Positions 23,674 through 32,056 of a stretch of 64,000 bases of DNA are shown one piece after another. The notes under the pieces are model-generated. The model was not told the DNA's origin, made no database searches, and saw only the letters and a list, made by a program, of their open reading frames with translations. The position numbers were made by a program, and so were the translations under genes. The stretch's first letter is position 1; each line of letters begins with the position of its first letter. Origin of the DNA: Streptomyces natalensis ATCC 27448 (GTDB taxonomy: Bacteria; Actinomycetota; Actinomycetes; Streptomycetales; Streptomycetaceae); contig NZ_JRKI01000045.1 of the NCBI RefSeq assembly GCF_000935125.1, forward strand, positions 62,001 through 126,000, read 5' to 3'.

Positions 23674-24637
23674 GACCAAGGCCCAGTCCGCCGCCGCGCA
23701 AACCACCGCCCAGGACGGTGCGACTGCCGAGGGTCCGGCCGCCGGCGCGGCCACCAGGGCCACCGCCGCGGGCGACACCACCCATGACCTCGCCGGTCTG
23801 GAGGCCGGGCTCGACGCCCTGGAATCCACCGTCGTCGCCCGTCAGCCGTGGCTGCGTACGATCGCTTCAAAGACCTTCCCTCCCCTCATCGCCATCGCGC
23901 TCGTGCTGGGGCTGTGGCAGCTCGCCTACCACCTCCAGCTCAAGCCGCACTATCTGCTGCCCAGCCCCTTCGACGTCGCCCGCTCCGTGCAGGAGAAGTG
24001 GCTCCAGGGCACGCTGCTGGGCTATGTGTGGACCAGCATCTCCCGCGGCGCCCTCGGCTTCCTGGCCTCGGTGGCCATCGGTACGGTCCTCGGCCTGGTC
24101 GTCGCCCGCGTCAAGGTCGTGCGCGCCGCGCTCGGCCCGATCCTGAGCGGTCTCCAGTCCCTCCCCTCGGTGGCCTGGGTCCCGGCGGCGATCATCTGGT
24201 TCGGGCTGAGCGACGCCACCATCTATGCGGTGGTGCTGCTCGGTGCCGTCCCCTCCATCGCCAACGGCCTGGTGGCGGGCGTCGACCAGATCTCCCCCCT
24301 CTATCTGCGAGCCGGCCGCACCATCGGCGCCACCGGCCTGGCGGGCGTACGGCATGTCCTCCTCCCCGCCGCGCTCCCCGGCTACATCGCCGGCCTCAAG
24401 CAGGGCTGGGCCTTCTCCTGGCGCTCCCTGATGGCCGCCGAACTCATCGTCAACGCCCCCGACCTGGGCACCGGCCTCGGCCAGATGCTGGAGCAGGGCC
24501 GGGAGACCGGGGACATGTCCTGGGTGCTGTCCGCGATCCTGTTGATCCTCATCGTCGGTATCGGTATCGAGCTGCTGATCTTCGCGCCGATCGAGCGCCG
24601 GGTCCTGCGCAGCCGCGGCCTCCTCGTCAAGAGCTGA
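23660..24637 (+). CDS. Sulfonate-type ABC transporter permease
   Basis: SsuC/TauC-like permease, 325 residues. A long Ala/Thr-rich N-terminal region of about 70 residues precedes six helices beginning FPPLIAIALVLGLWQLAYHL. The cytoplasmic EAA-type loop is LYLRAGRTIGATGLAGVRHVLLPAALPGYIAGLKQGWAFSWR, which docks the ATPase. The long soluble N terminus is unusual for the family but common in Streptomyces homologues. Start overlaps the ATPase gene. Confidence 0.93.
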   Translation: MASTETKAQSAAAQTTAQDGATAEGPAAGAATRATAAGDTTHDLAGLEAGLDALESTVVARQPWLRTIASKTFPPLIAIALVLGLWQLAYHLQLKPHYLLPSPFDVARSVQEKWLQGTLLGYVWTSISRGALGFLASVAIGTVLGLVVARVKVVRAALGPILSGLQSLPSVAWVPAAIIWFGLSDATIYAVVLLGAVPSIANGLVAGVDQISPLYLRAGRTIGATGLAGVRHVLLPAALPGYIAGLKQGWAFSWRSLMAAELIVNAPDLGTGLGQMLEQGRETGDMSWVLSAILLILIVGIGIELLIFAPIERRVLRSRGLLVKS

Positions 24638-24651
24638 ACCACGAGCCGACC

Positions 24652-25425
24652 ATGACCACGCGCCCCACTCTCCTCGTCATCGCCCACGGCAGCCGCGATC
24701 CGCGGCACGCGGCGACCGTCTCCGCGCTCTGTGCGCGGGTGCGGTCGCTGCGCCCGGGGCTGCGCGTCGAGGCCGGTCATCTCGACTTCAACGCGCCCAG
24801 CGTGCCCCAGGTGCTGGAGCGCCTCGCGGCCGAGGGCGAACGGGATGTGGTGGCGCTTCCTCTCCTCCTCACTCGCGCCTTTCACGCGAAGTCCGATATC
24901 CCTGCGGTCCTGCGGGAGGCCACACTGCGGCTGCCCCTGCTGACCGTCCATCAGGCCGAGGTACTCGGCCCGTCCTCCCTCCTGACCGCCGCGCTGGAGC
25001 GCCGGCTGGAGGAGGCCGGGCTGCGGCCCGGCGACCGCCGCTCGACCGGGGTCGTGCTGGCCTCGGCGGGCTCCAGTGACCCGGAGGCGATCGCAGTGAT
25101 CGCTGAAATCGCGCGGGAGTGGCGGCGCACCGCTGGTTGGTGTGCCGTGCGACCTGCGTTCGCCTCCGCATCTCTTCCCCGCACGGCCGACGCCGTACGG
25201 GAGCTGCGGGCCGCAGGCGCCGCCCGGGTGGCCGTGGCTCCGTACGTCATCGCGCCCGGCTTTCTGCCGGACCGCATCGCCGCCGGGGCTCGCGAGGCCG
25301 GCGCGGACATCCTCGCCCCGGTGCTCGGCGCCGCACCCGAGCTTGCCCGGCTGCTGCTGCGCCGCTACGACCAGGCGGACGAGGCCCGCCGCGTGGGGCC
25401 GGAGCTGACGGCGCTGAGCGCCTGA
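24652..25425 (+). CDS. Sirohydrochlorin chelatase (CbiX/SirB-like)
   Basis: A 257-residue class II chelatase of the CbiX duplicated form: N-terminal LLVIAHGSRDPRHAATV with the metal-binding H11 and a second half starting VVLASAGSSDPEAI. It inserts iron into sirohydrochlorin to make siroheme, the cofactor of the sulfite reductase at the head of the operon, so its place as last gene makes metabolic sense. The second half has A-G-S instead of H-G-S, as expected if only one active site is retained. It faces the glycosyltransferase gene with 51 bases between. Confidence 0.9.
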   Translation: MTTRPTLLVIAHGSRDPRHAATVSALCARVRSLRPGLRVEAGHLDFNAPSVPQVLERLAAEGERDVVALPLLLTRAFHAKSDIPAVLREATLRLPLLTVHQAEVLGPSSLLTAALERRLEEAGLRPGDRRSTGVVLASAGSSDPEAIAVIAEIAREWRRTAGWCAVRPAFASASLPRTADAVRELRAAGAARVAVAPYVIAPGFLPDRIAAGAREAGADILAPVLGAAPELARLLLRRYDQADEARRVGPELTALSA

Positions 25426-25476
25426 CCGCTGCCGAGTGGCGGGCCTGCGCCGGGAAGCGCCGGTGCATCCGCCGGT

Positions 25477-26577
25477 TCACGGGACTGCCGCGGCCGACGC
25501 ACCCGCCGGCACCGCCGGGCGGCAATCGGCCCGGCCCTTTTCGTAGACGGTCAGGCCGCGCGCCAGATGGAGCGGTACCAGCAGCAGCTCCACGACGAGG
25601 GCCTTCCAGGCGTAGACGAGGTTGACGGCCTTGGTCGCGTAGACGCAGGGGAGGTTCACCAGCACGCCGGAGAGCGGGAGTTTGCGGCGGTGGGCGGCGT
25701 AGATCAGTGGTGGCGCCGTCAGCACCAGCTCGGCCCCGGCCCACCAGGCGAAGGTCAGCGCCGGGGACCGACCCGTCGTCGCGGCGGCCACGAAGGGAGT
25801 GGCCCACCACAGGGGCGCGGTGAGAATCTCCAGCAGGGCGAGCAGCACCCAGACCGCCAGCAGGGGTTTGTGCAGGATCAACCGCCCCAGGTGCAGCCGG
25901 ACGTTCTGACAGAAGCCGGCCATCCAGCGCCAGACCTGTTTGCGCAGATAGGTGAGGTCCTCGGGGTCGGCGGCGAGGGCGACGGCATCGGAGACATAGA
26001 CCGCGCGCCGACCCGCGATCTGCTGGGACCACGTGTAGTCCATGTCCTCGACGATGGTCCGCTCGGGAAAACCGCCGAAGGCCACCAGATCGTCCCGTCG
26101 GAAGACGGAGCAGCAACCCGAGCACACCATGGGGCTGTTGGCGCGGGCCTGGATGGGCCGTTGCCAGTGGAAGCCGAAGAGGTATTCGGTGGAGCGGCCG
26201 CGCTCCCAGATCGTTCGGGTATGGCGCGTGCGGACCGTGCCGGCCGCGACCGAGACGGTGGGGTCGTCGAAGACCGGGACGACCCTTTCGATGTAGTCCG
26301 GTGCGAGGACGGTGTCCGCGTCGACGGCCAGGACGAGGTCGGTGGTGCAGTGCGGAAGGGCGTGGTTCTGCGCCTTGGCCTTGCTGCCGAGATTGCGGGG
26401 CGGCCGAAGGACCGTGACGCCGTGTGAGGCGGCGACCTCGCCCGTGCGGTCGGTGGAGGCGTCGTCCACGACCAGGATCCGGTCAGGTGGGACGGTTTGC
26501 CGTGCCAGCGATTCCAGTGTGGCGGGCAGTCCCTCCTCCTCGTTGTGAGCGGGGACGATGACGGTGATGGTGTGCAT
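25477..26577 (-). CDS. Membrane-bound processive family 2 glycosyltransferase
   Basis: A 366-residue GT2 enzyme of the hyaluronan/chitin synthase-like group. It has VIVPAHNEEEGLPATLESL at the N terminus, VDDASTD, the DxD motif in AVDADTVLAP, the catalytic acid region ERTIVEDMDYTW, and QVWRW (QxxRW), which binds the growing chain. Three or four C-terminal helices (LLAVWVLLALLEILTAPLWW onward) form the channel. It probably makes an extracellular beta-linked polysaccharide or glycolipid. ATG start with GGGGAG upstream; a small membrane-peptide frame overlaps its 5' end. Confidence 0.88.
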   Translation of the reverse strand: MHTITVIVPAHNEEEGLPATLESLARQTVPPDRILVVDDASTDRTGEVAASHGVTVLRPPRNLGSKAKAQNHALPHCTTDLVLAVDADTVLAPDYIERVVPVFDDPTVSVAAGTVRTRHTRTIWERGRSTEYLFGFHWQRPIQARANSPMVCSGCCSVFRRDDLVAFGGFPERTIVEDMDYTWSQQIAGRRAVYVSDAVALAADPEDLTYLRKQVWRWMAGFCQNVRLHLGRLILHKPLLAVWVLLALLEILTAPLWWATPFVAAATTGRSPALTFAWWAGAELVLTAPPLIYAAHRRKLPLSGVLVNLPCVYATKAVNLVYAWKALVVELLLVPLHLARGLTVYEKGRADCRPAVPAGASAAAVP

Positions 26578-26683
26578 GATGAGCTCCCCCTGTCCTGCGG
26601 ATGGCGGCGGCGGTGACGACGGTCAGGCCGATCACGCCGTAGACGATGGTGCTGATGCCGATGAACGGCAGTCCTCCGTGCAT
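26483..26683 (-). CDS. Possible small membrane peptide overlapping the glycosyltransferase start
   Basis: A 66-codon frame beginning MHGGLPFIGISTIVYGVIGL, a plausible single membrane helix, followed by a His/Arg-rich tail that runs 95 bases into the glycosyltransferase gene in another frame. The hydrophobic first 30 residues look selected and the tail does not. It may be a small partner or leader of the synthase, or a chance frame. Confidence 0.35.
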   Translation of the reverse strand: MHGGLPFIGISTIVYGVIGLTVVTAAAIRRTGGAHHAHHHRHRPRSQRGGGTARHTGIAGTANRPT

Positions 26684-26843
26684 GTCACCGACCGTAGCGG
26701 GGTGGGGTGTTGAGCGTTTTCCGGAGGCAACCTCCTGTGGATAACTCCGCGCGCAGCACGCGCACAACACGCACCCGCACAACGCACCCACAAACCGCGG
26801 ACACCACACGCGCACACCACACGCGGGCACCACCCATGGACAC

Positions 26844-26895
26844 AAAAAAGCCGCCGGCCGTCGCGCTCCGTGGGGGAGAGCACGACGGCCGGCGG
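26844..26895 (-). terminator. Intrinsic terminator of the subtilisin gene
   Basis: Read on the minus strand: a 13-bp perfect stem (CCGCCGGCCGTCG and complement) with a 19-base loop, followed by a run of six T residues. One of the few rho-independent terminators with a T-tract in the window. It lies about 60 bases after the protease stop. Confidence 0.88.
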
Positions 26896-26953
26896 GTGGC
26901 GCCGATCTGTCGGGTGAAGCCGGGCTGCCGGCGTTACCGAATCGCCGGGATGG

Positions 26954-28159
26954 TTACTTGATGACCTTCAGCAGCTTGTTGGGCGTGCCGGCGCCGGGGT
27001 TGCTGATCTTGTCCGGGGTGGCGCCGTCCGTCAGGGCCTTCTCGACGTCCGCGGGCTTGGCGTCCTTGTGGTCGGCCAGGTAGACCGCGGCGGCACCGAC
27101 GACGTGCGGGGTCGCCATGGACGTACCGGAGATGGTCTTGGTGGCGTCGTCGCTGCCGTTCCAGTCCGAGGTGATGTCGGTGCCGGGGGCGTAGAGGTCG
27201 ACCACGCTGCCGTAGTTGGAGAAGTCGGACTGCTCGTCCTTGTTGGTGCTGGAGGCCACGGTGATGGCTTCCTTCACGCGTGCCGGGGAGCCCTGGCCCG
27301 CGTCGGTGGACTCGTTGCCCGCCGCGACACCGAAGGTGACACCGGAGTCGATGGCCTTCTTCACGGCCGCGTCGAGCGCCTCGTCCGCGCCGCCGCCGAG
27401 CGACATGTTGGCGACCGAGGGGCCCTTGTGGTTCTTGGTGACCCAGTCGATGCCCGCGACGACCTGCTCGGTGGTGCCGGAGCCGTCGCCCTTGAGGACC
27501 TTGACGCCGACGAGCTTGACCTTCTTGGCGACACCGTGCGCGGCGCCTCCGATGGTGCCGGAGACGTGCGTGCCGTGGCCGTTGTCGTCCTCGGCCTTGT
27601 TGCTGCCGTCGATGGCGTTGAAGCCGTAGGACGCGCGGCCCTCGAAGTCCTTGTGGCTGATGTGGATGCCGGTGTCGATGACGTAGGCGGTGACACCCTC
27701 ACCCGCGCTGTCGGGGTAGTTGTACTTCTTGTCGCCCTGGGTGTCCGTCTGGTCGATGCGGTCCAGACCCCACGACGGCGGGTTGTCCTGGGTGCCGTCG
27801 ACGTGGAACGTGTGGTTCTGGACGACCTTGTCGACGGCCGGGTCGGCGGCGAGGCGCTTGGCGTCCTCCTCGCTCATACCGCTGGTCGAGAAGCCGTCTA
27901 CGGAGGAGAAGTTCCGCTTGAGCTTGCCGCCGTACTTGGAGGCGAGGTCGCCGCTCTGGGCGGTGCGGACCGAATTCTTCAGCATGACGATGTAGCTGCC
28001 GTTCACGGCACCCTTGGCCTGGGCGCCGTAGATCTTGCCCTCGGCGGGAGCGGTCGAAGCGCCGGCGGTGACGGCGGTGACGGCGGCGATGCCAGTGGCG
28101 GCAACTGCGGCGGTTATCGCCGTGATGAGCCGCTTTTTGCTGGAACGCTTGTGATCCAT
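26954..28159 (-). CDS. Secreted S8 subtilisin-family serine protease
   Basis: A 401-residue pre-pro-protease. A basic start (MDHKRSSKKR) and hydrophobic stretch to about residue 34 form the signal peptide. An I9 inhibitor-type propeptide follows (GSYIVMLKNSVRTAQSG to HVDGTQDNPPSWGLDRIDQ). The catalytic triad is D162 (VIDTGIHISH), H195 (NGHGTHVSGT) and S347 (SGTSMATPHV), with oxyanion N282 in AAGNESTD. The closest type is the proteinase K/aqualysin group. GAGGAGAA precedes the ATG. Length and domain order are normal, so it should be active outside the cell. Confidence 0.95.
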   Translation of the reverse strand: MDHKRSSKKRLITAITAAVAATGIAAVTAVTAGASTAPAEGKIYGAQAKGAVNGSYIVMLKNSVRTAQSGDLASKYGGKLKRNFSSVDGFSTSGMSEEDAKRLAADPAVDKVVQNHTFHVDGTQDNPPSWGLDRIDQTDTQGDKKYNYPDSAGEGVTAYVIDTGIHISHKDFEGRASYGFNAIDGSNKAEDDNGHGTHVSGTIGGAAHGVAKKVKLVGVKVLKGDGSGTTEQVVAGIDWVTKNHKGPSVANMSLGGGADEALDAAVKKAIDSGVTFGVAAGNESTDAGQGSPARVKEAITVASSTNKDEQSDFSNYGSVVDLYAPGTDITSDWNGSDDATKTISGTSMATPHVVGAAAVYLADHKDAKPADVEKALTDGATPDKISNPGAGTPNKLLKVIK

Positions 28160-28951
28160 TGCGAGGGTTCTCCTCGTTCGTGATGTGGGGGGAAAGCGTT
28201 GCGCAAGGGCCCGACGAGACCGGAAGATCTGCGACGGGCTGGTTCGAAACCCTGTCGGATTGACGGGGTCAATTCAAGCGCCGTCCGGTCGTGTGACATA
28301 AGCAACAACCCTACAAAAGCCCAATAGTTCACAGAGCAGGGCAAAGAAGTCACATAGTTGACGCGGAGCGACTCAACTCCCTTTACGTTCATGCAATCGC
28401 GGTGTAATAGAGGGCGGCTAGCAGCGCTCGGCTCCTCGCGCCCTGCATCCCCCTGAGAGCGCCTCACCTCTGATAGCGGGCGAGCACCAAGTTCCCGTCC
28501 TCGACTGGTGGTTGACGCAGCCCGTCCATTTGCCGATCGCGCCGCTGAAGTACTCCTGGAGGCCGGGGGGCAATCTTGTTCTTCCACTCGGGATAGCCGC
28601 ATACGGACTGGGCGGGCGCGGCACGCAGGGTGCCCGCGAGGGCCGTACCGGTGGCTCAGCCGTGCCAGGCTGAGGGGAGCGACGGGTGGCCGAACGCCTG
28701 CCAGCCGGTCGGCAACAGCCAGTCGGACCATGTTCGTGCGGGCGGAGGAGGAACCCAATGAAGGCCATCGCCTCCTCCTAGTACGGGCAGGCCGCGGCGC
28801 CCGACAGGGTCTAGCGAGGAAGTCCAGATAGCCGAGGAGAGCGGCATACTGGCCGGAGCGGGCGGCGGTGGCTGTACGGCGGCGCGTGCGGCCCACCAGC
28901 GGCGCTGGGCTCGCGGGGCCTGCTCGGCTCATCATCTTTCGTCGTCCCCCT
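28160..28951. other. AT-richer gap with no recognisable gene
   Basis: About 790 bases between the protease and the permease relic. The half nearest the protease is lower in GC than the surroundings and contains ATAGTTCAC and ATAGTTGAC 29 bases apart, possible regulator or promoter elements for the protease. The rest gives only weak antisense frames with no domain I recognise and is probably decayed DNA next to the insertion sequence. Confidence 0.5.
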
Positions 28952-29568
28952 TCAGCCGACCCGCCAGATAGGCGGCCGCAGGGCCGAGATCACCGCGACC
29001 ACCGCCAGGCCCATGGCGGTGGCGTATCCGAACTGCCCGCAGTGGAATGTCTCTTCGTAGGCGAAGACCATAGGCAGCCGGGTGCGGCCACCGGGACCAC
29101 CGTCGGTCGGCACGAACACCAGGGCGAAGGAATCGACGTTCCAGATGAAGTTGAGGGCGGTGAGGGCGAGGGCGACGGACTGCGGGACAGGCCAGGCGAC
29201 CGTACGGAAGCAACGCCAAGTGCCCGCGCCGTCCAGGGCCGCCGCCTCGTGCAACTCCTGGGAGACGCCTTGCAGCCCGGCCAGCAGCGAGACGGTGGTC
29301 TGCCGACGACGATGACCGCGGGCAGGGCCGTGGCCGGCCCGCTCAACCGGTCGCGGCCGTCGCCGCAACCGGTCAGGCCCAGGCTGCGCAGCGTCTCGTG
29401 CAGCACACCGGCGTCCGGGTGGTAGACCAGCCGCCACATGATGCCGACCACGACCTCCGGCATCGCCCACGGGATGATCGCCAGCGCACGGGCCGCCCAG
29501 CGCAGCTGCAGGTTCCCGTTCAGCAGCAGGGCCAGGCCCAAGACCAGGAAGAACTGATGGACCGTGGC
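28952..29568 (-). pseudogene. Relic of a carbohydrate ABC transporter permease (MalF/UgpA-like)
   Basis: Two frames together give the C-terminal two thirds of a sugar permease: LRWAARALAIIPWAMPEVVVGIMWRLVYHPDAGVLHETL and ALPAVIVVG in one, then SLLAGLQGVSQELHEAAALDGAGTWRCFRTVAWPVP (the EAA loop that docks the ATPase) and NFIWNVDSFALVFVPTDGGPGG in the other. A frameshift near 29300 separates them and the N-terminal helices are missing. No binding protein or ATPase gene is nearby. Confidence 0.78.
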
Positions 29569-29768
29569 CCGTCGGGCGGAGCCCCCGGTCCGGCGGGTGG
29601 TATCTGTGGGCCGTCGGCCACCGTCATCGTCGTGACGGGGGTGTGCGCCGTCAAGCATCAGGTCGGATTCCGTGGGGGCGACCCTTCCCCCTCCTCCGCG
29701 GACGTCTCCGGGCGGGCGCGGGCGACCTGCGACACTGAGGGCGTTCCCGCACCGCAGGAGGCACCACG

Positions 29769-29900
29769 TTGACGCTCTCCCGACTAAAGGCGGGAGATTC
29801 CACGGGTCGCCCCGTGGGTTTCCTGCTTCGTCGCTGACTGCCCGCCCGGAGTTCTCCGTTGAGGTCTTACACCAGCTCCACAGGCTGTCACTGCCCGTCC
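29769..29900 (-). ncRNA. Candidate TnpB guide RNA (omega/reRNA) scaffold
   Basis: In IS605 elements the guide RNA overlaps the end of tnpB and runs through the right end. Here the tnpB tail and right end fold into at least two hairpins (CCCACGGGGCGACCCGTGG and CTCCCGCCTTTAGTCGGGAG). The right boundary is the likely end of the scaffold; the left boundary is a guess. The guide would be the flanking DNA, beginning CGTGGTGCCTCCTGCGGTGC on the minus strand. Confidence 0.45.
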
Positions 29901-30998
29901 GGCAGCCAGCAGGTTTTTCGCTGCGTTCACGTCCCGGTCGTGGGTCGTGCCGCAGTCGCACGTCCAGGTACGGACGTGCAGCGGCATCGCCTCGGCGAGG
30001 GTGCCGCAAGTGGAGCACAGTTTGGAGGAGGGGAAGAAGCGGTCAACCGCGATCACTTCCCGCCCGTACCACTGGGATTTGTACTCCAGCATGCTCCGGA
30101 ACTCCGACCACGCCGCGTCCGAGATTGCGCGGGCCAGGCTCCGGTTCTTGACCATGTTGCGCACGGTCAGATCCTCGATCACGAGCGTTTGGTTCTCACG
30201 CACGAGTCGGGTAGTGAGTTTGTGCAGCACATCACGCCGCCGGTCGGCAATGCGGGCATGGACCTTGGCAACCTTCTGCCGGGCTTTCGCCCGGTTCGCC
30301 GAGCCCTTGGCCTTCTTCGCCAGGCGGCGTTGGGCCAGGACGAGCCGGGCCCGGTCGCGGCGCTCATGCCTGGGATTGGCGATCTTCTCCCCGGTGGACA
30401 GAGTCAGAAGGTGGTCCAGGCCCACGTCAATACCGACGGCCGTATCGGTCGCAGCCAGCGGCTTGACGGTGGGGTCGTCACACAGCATCGAGACGAACCA
30501 GCGCCCGGCCGCGTCCTGCGAGACGGTCACCGTCGACGGCTTTGCCCCCTCCGGGAGCGGCCGGGACCACACGATGTCCAGCGGTTCGGACATCTTGGCC
30601 AGCGTCATCTTCCCGTCACGGAAGCGGAAACCGCTGGTGGTGTACTCGGCGGACTTCCGCGACTTCTTCCGCGACTTGAAGCGCGGGTACTTCGCCCGCT
30701 TGCCGAAGAAGTGCGTAAACGCCACCTGGAGGTGACGCAGGGTCTGCTGAAGCGGGACGGAGGAGACCTCGTTCAGGTAGGCCAGTTCCTCGGTCTTCTT
30801 CCACGCCGTCAGCATCGCGGAGGTCTGGTTGTAGTTGACCCGCTCCTGTCGCGCCCACGCTTCTGTACGGGCGGCGAGCGCCATGTTGTAGACCTTCCGG
30901 ACACAGCCGAACGTGCGCGACAGCTCGGCTGCCTGCGCATCGGTCGGATAGAAGCGGTACTTGAACGCCCGCTTCACGCATGTCCTGGGCATGCTCAC
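29784..30998 (-). CDS. RNA-guided endonuclease TnpB
   Basis: A 404-residue TnpB, apparently intact. RuvC catalytic residues are D191 (AVGIDVGLDHL), E275 (VIEDLTVRNM) and D356 (HDRDVNAAKNL). The zinc ribbon uses C328/C331 (CSTCG) and C347/C349 (CDCG). The N-terminal WED/helical region begins VKRAFKYRFYPTDAQ. The GTG start is given; an ATG two codons later is equally possible. TnpB cuts DNA next to a transposon-associated motif, guided by RNA from the element's right end. Confidence 0.92.
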   Translation of the reverse strand: MSMPRTCVKRAFKYRFYPTDAQAAELSRTFGCVRKVYNMALAARTEAWARQERVNYNQTSAMLTAWKKTEELAYLNEVSSVPLQQTLRHLQVAFTHFFGKRAKYPRFKSRKKSRKSAEYTTSGFRFRDGKMTLAKMSEPLDIVWSRPLPEGAKPSTVTVSQDAAGRWFVSMLCDDPTVKPLAATDTAVGIDVGLDHLLTLSTGEKIANPRHERRDRARLVLAQRRLAKKAKGSANRAKARQKVAKVHARIADRRRDVLHKLTTRLVRENQTLVIEDLTVRNMVKNRSLARAISDAAWSEFRSMLEYKSQWYGREVIAVDRFFPSSKLCSTCGTLAEAMPLHVRTWTCDCGTTHDRDVNAAKNLLAAGRAVTACGAGVRPQRRTPGGQSATKQETHGATRGISRL

Positions 30999-31104
30999 AA
31001 ACTAGTGAGAGCACAGGTAAAGATCAAATCTGCGGATCAGAGCACGGTCTTTCGCCCTGGCGGCGAAACCCCGCTCCTTGCCCTGCTCCGCAGAAGTCCG
31101 TTTC

Positions 31105-31131
31105 CTCTCCGTCTTGAAGGGCGGAGTATCC
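31105..31131 (-). repeat. Second IS605-right-end-like hairpin beside the phosphotransferase gene
   Basis: On the minus strand GGATACTCCGCCCTTCAAGA leads into CGGAGAGG, which aligns in order and orientation with GGAATCTCCCGCCTTTAGTC and GGGAGAGC at the right end of the present element. It lies just before the start of the phosphotransferase gene and may be the relic of an earlier insertion. Confidence 0.45.
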
Positions 31132-31144
31132 ATGGAGGAACTCG

Positions 31145-32035
31145 ATGACCGAGACGACCACCGCCGCCTTCACCGAGGCGCGCGCCCGGGGCGTCCTGGC
31201 CGCGGCCGGGCGGCCCGAGGCGGCGGCGGATGCCCGGCTGCTTTCGCTCGGTGAGAACGCCGTCTTCGCGCTCGGCGAGCGGGGGCCGGTCGTCCGGGTG
31301 GGCCGCAGCGCCGAGCTGCTGGAGCGCGCCGAGCGGGAACTGGACGTCGCCCGCTGGCTGGAGGCCGTCGGCGTACCGGCTGTACGGGCCGCCGAACCGC
31401 AGGCCACCGTGGTCGACGGGCATCCCGTGACGTACTGGCGACGGCTCCCGGAGGCCGTCCGCCCCGCCGGTCCGGGCGATCTCGCCGCACTGTTGAAGGT
31501 GGTCCATGCGCTGCCGGAACCGCCGTTCGCCCTCCCGCGGCGCGAACTCCTCGGTGGTGTCGAGCGCTGGCTGCGGCTGGCGGGCGAGGCCGTCTCGGCG
31601 CAGGACGCGGAGTATCTGCGCGGGCGCCGTGATGCGTTCGCGGCGGCCGCGTCGGCGCTGGAACCGCATGTGGGCCGCGGCCCCATTCACGGCGATGCGC
31701 TGCCGCGTAACGTGCATGTGGGGCCCGACGGGCCGGTGCTGGTCGACCTGGAAACCTTCTCCTGCGATCTGCGCGAACACGATCTGGTGGTGATGGCGCT
31801 GAGCCGGGACCGCTACGGGCTGGCGGCGGATGCCTATGACACCTTTGTGGCGGTGTACGGCTGGGACGTGCGGGACTGGGCGGGTTGCGCCGTACTGCGC
31901 GGGGCCCGGGAGACGGCGAGCTGCGCTTGGGTCTCCCAGCACGCGCCCGGCAACCCCGCGGCCCGTGAGGAATTCCGCCGCCGGATCGCCTCGCTGCGTG
32001 AGAAGGACGCGACGGTGCGGTGGTATCCGTTCTGA
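31145..32035 (+). CDS. Aminoglycoside phosphotransferase-like kinase
   Basis: A 296-residue APH/ChoK-fold kinase. The Brenner motif is HGD at 182-184 in GPIHGDALPRNVHV, followed by VLVDLETFSCDLREHDLV (metal-binding Asp) and an N-lobe with VRVGRSAELLERAERELDVARWL. The family includes antibiotic kinases but also many metabolic kinases, so resistance cannot be assumed. The ATG follows GGAGGA by seven bases; the insertion sequence lies directly upstream, so its native promoter may have been displaced. Confidence 0.82.
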   Translation: MTETTTAAFTEARARGVLAAAGRPEAAADARLLSLGENAVFALGERGPVVRVGRSAELLERAERELDVARWLEAVGVPAVRAAEPQATVVDGHPVTYWRRLPEAVRPAGPGDLAALLKVVHALPEPPFALPRRELLGGVERWLRLAGEAVSAQDAEYLRGRRDAFAAAASALEPHVGRGPIHGDALPRNVHVGPDGPVLVDLETFSCDLREHDLVVMALSRDRYGLAADAYDTFVAVYGWDVRDWAGCAVLRGARETASCAWVSQHAPGNPAAREEFRRRIASLREKDATVRWYPF

Positions 32036-32056
32036 CGCCGGTGGTCGGGCCGGTGC

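Larger units (their letters stand above)
29769..31016 (-). mobile_element. IS605/IS1341-type insertion sequence carrying tnpB only
   Basis: Ends inferred from IS200/IS605 rules: on the minus strand the element begins after TTTAC (31017-31021 on the plus strand reads GTAAA), has a subterminal hairpin CTCAC/GTGAG over the tnpB start, and ends with the hairpin CTCCCGCCTTTAGTCGGGAG followed by AGCGTCAA. TCAA is the right-end cleavage motif known from IS608. No tnpA transposase is present, so movement would need one in trans. Length of about 1.25 kb fits a tnpB-only element. Confidence 0.72.

Noticed and set aside
26755..26835. CAC-rich segment as a CRISPR-like or direct-repeat array
   Set aside because: The CACACG/CACAAC words are irregular, without constant repeats and spacers. 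No CRISPR array or cas gene is present anywhere in the window.
28114..28935. A 273-codon minus-strand frame upstream of and overlapping the protease
   Set aside because: Arg/Ser-rich with no domain, and it runs into the protease start in another frame; it looks like decayed intergenic DNA.
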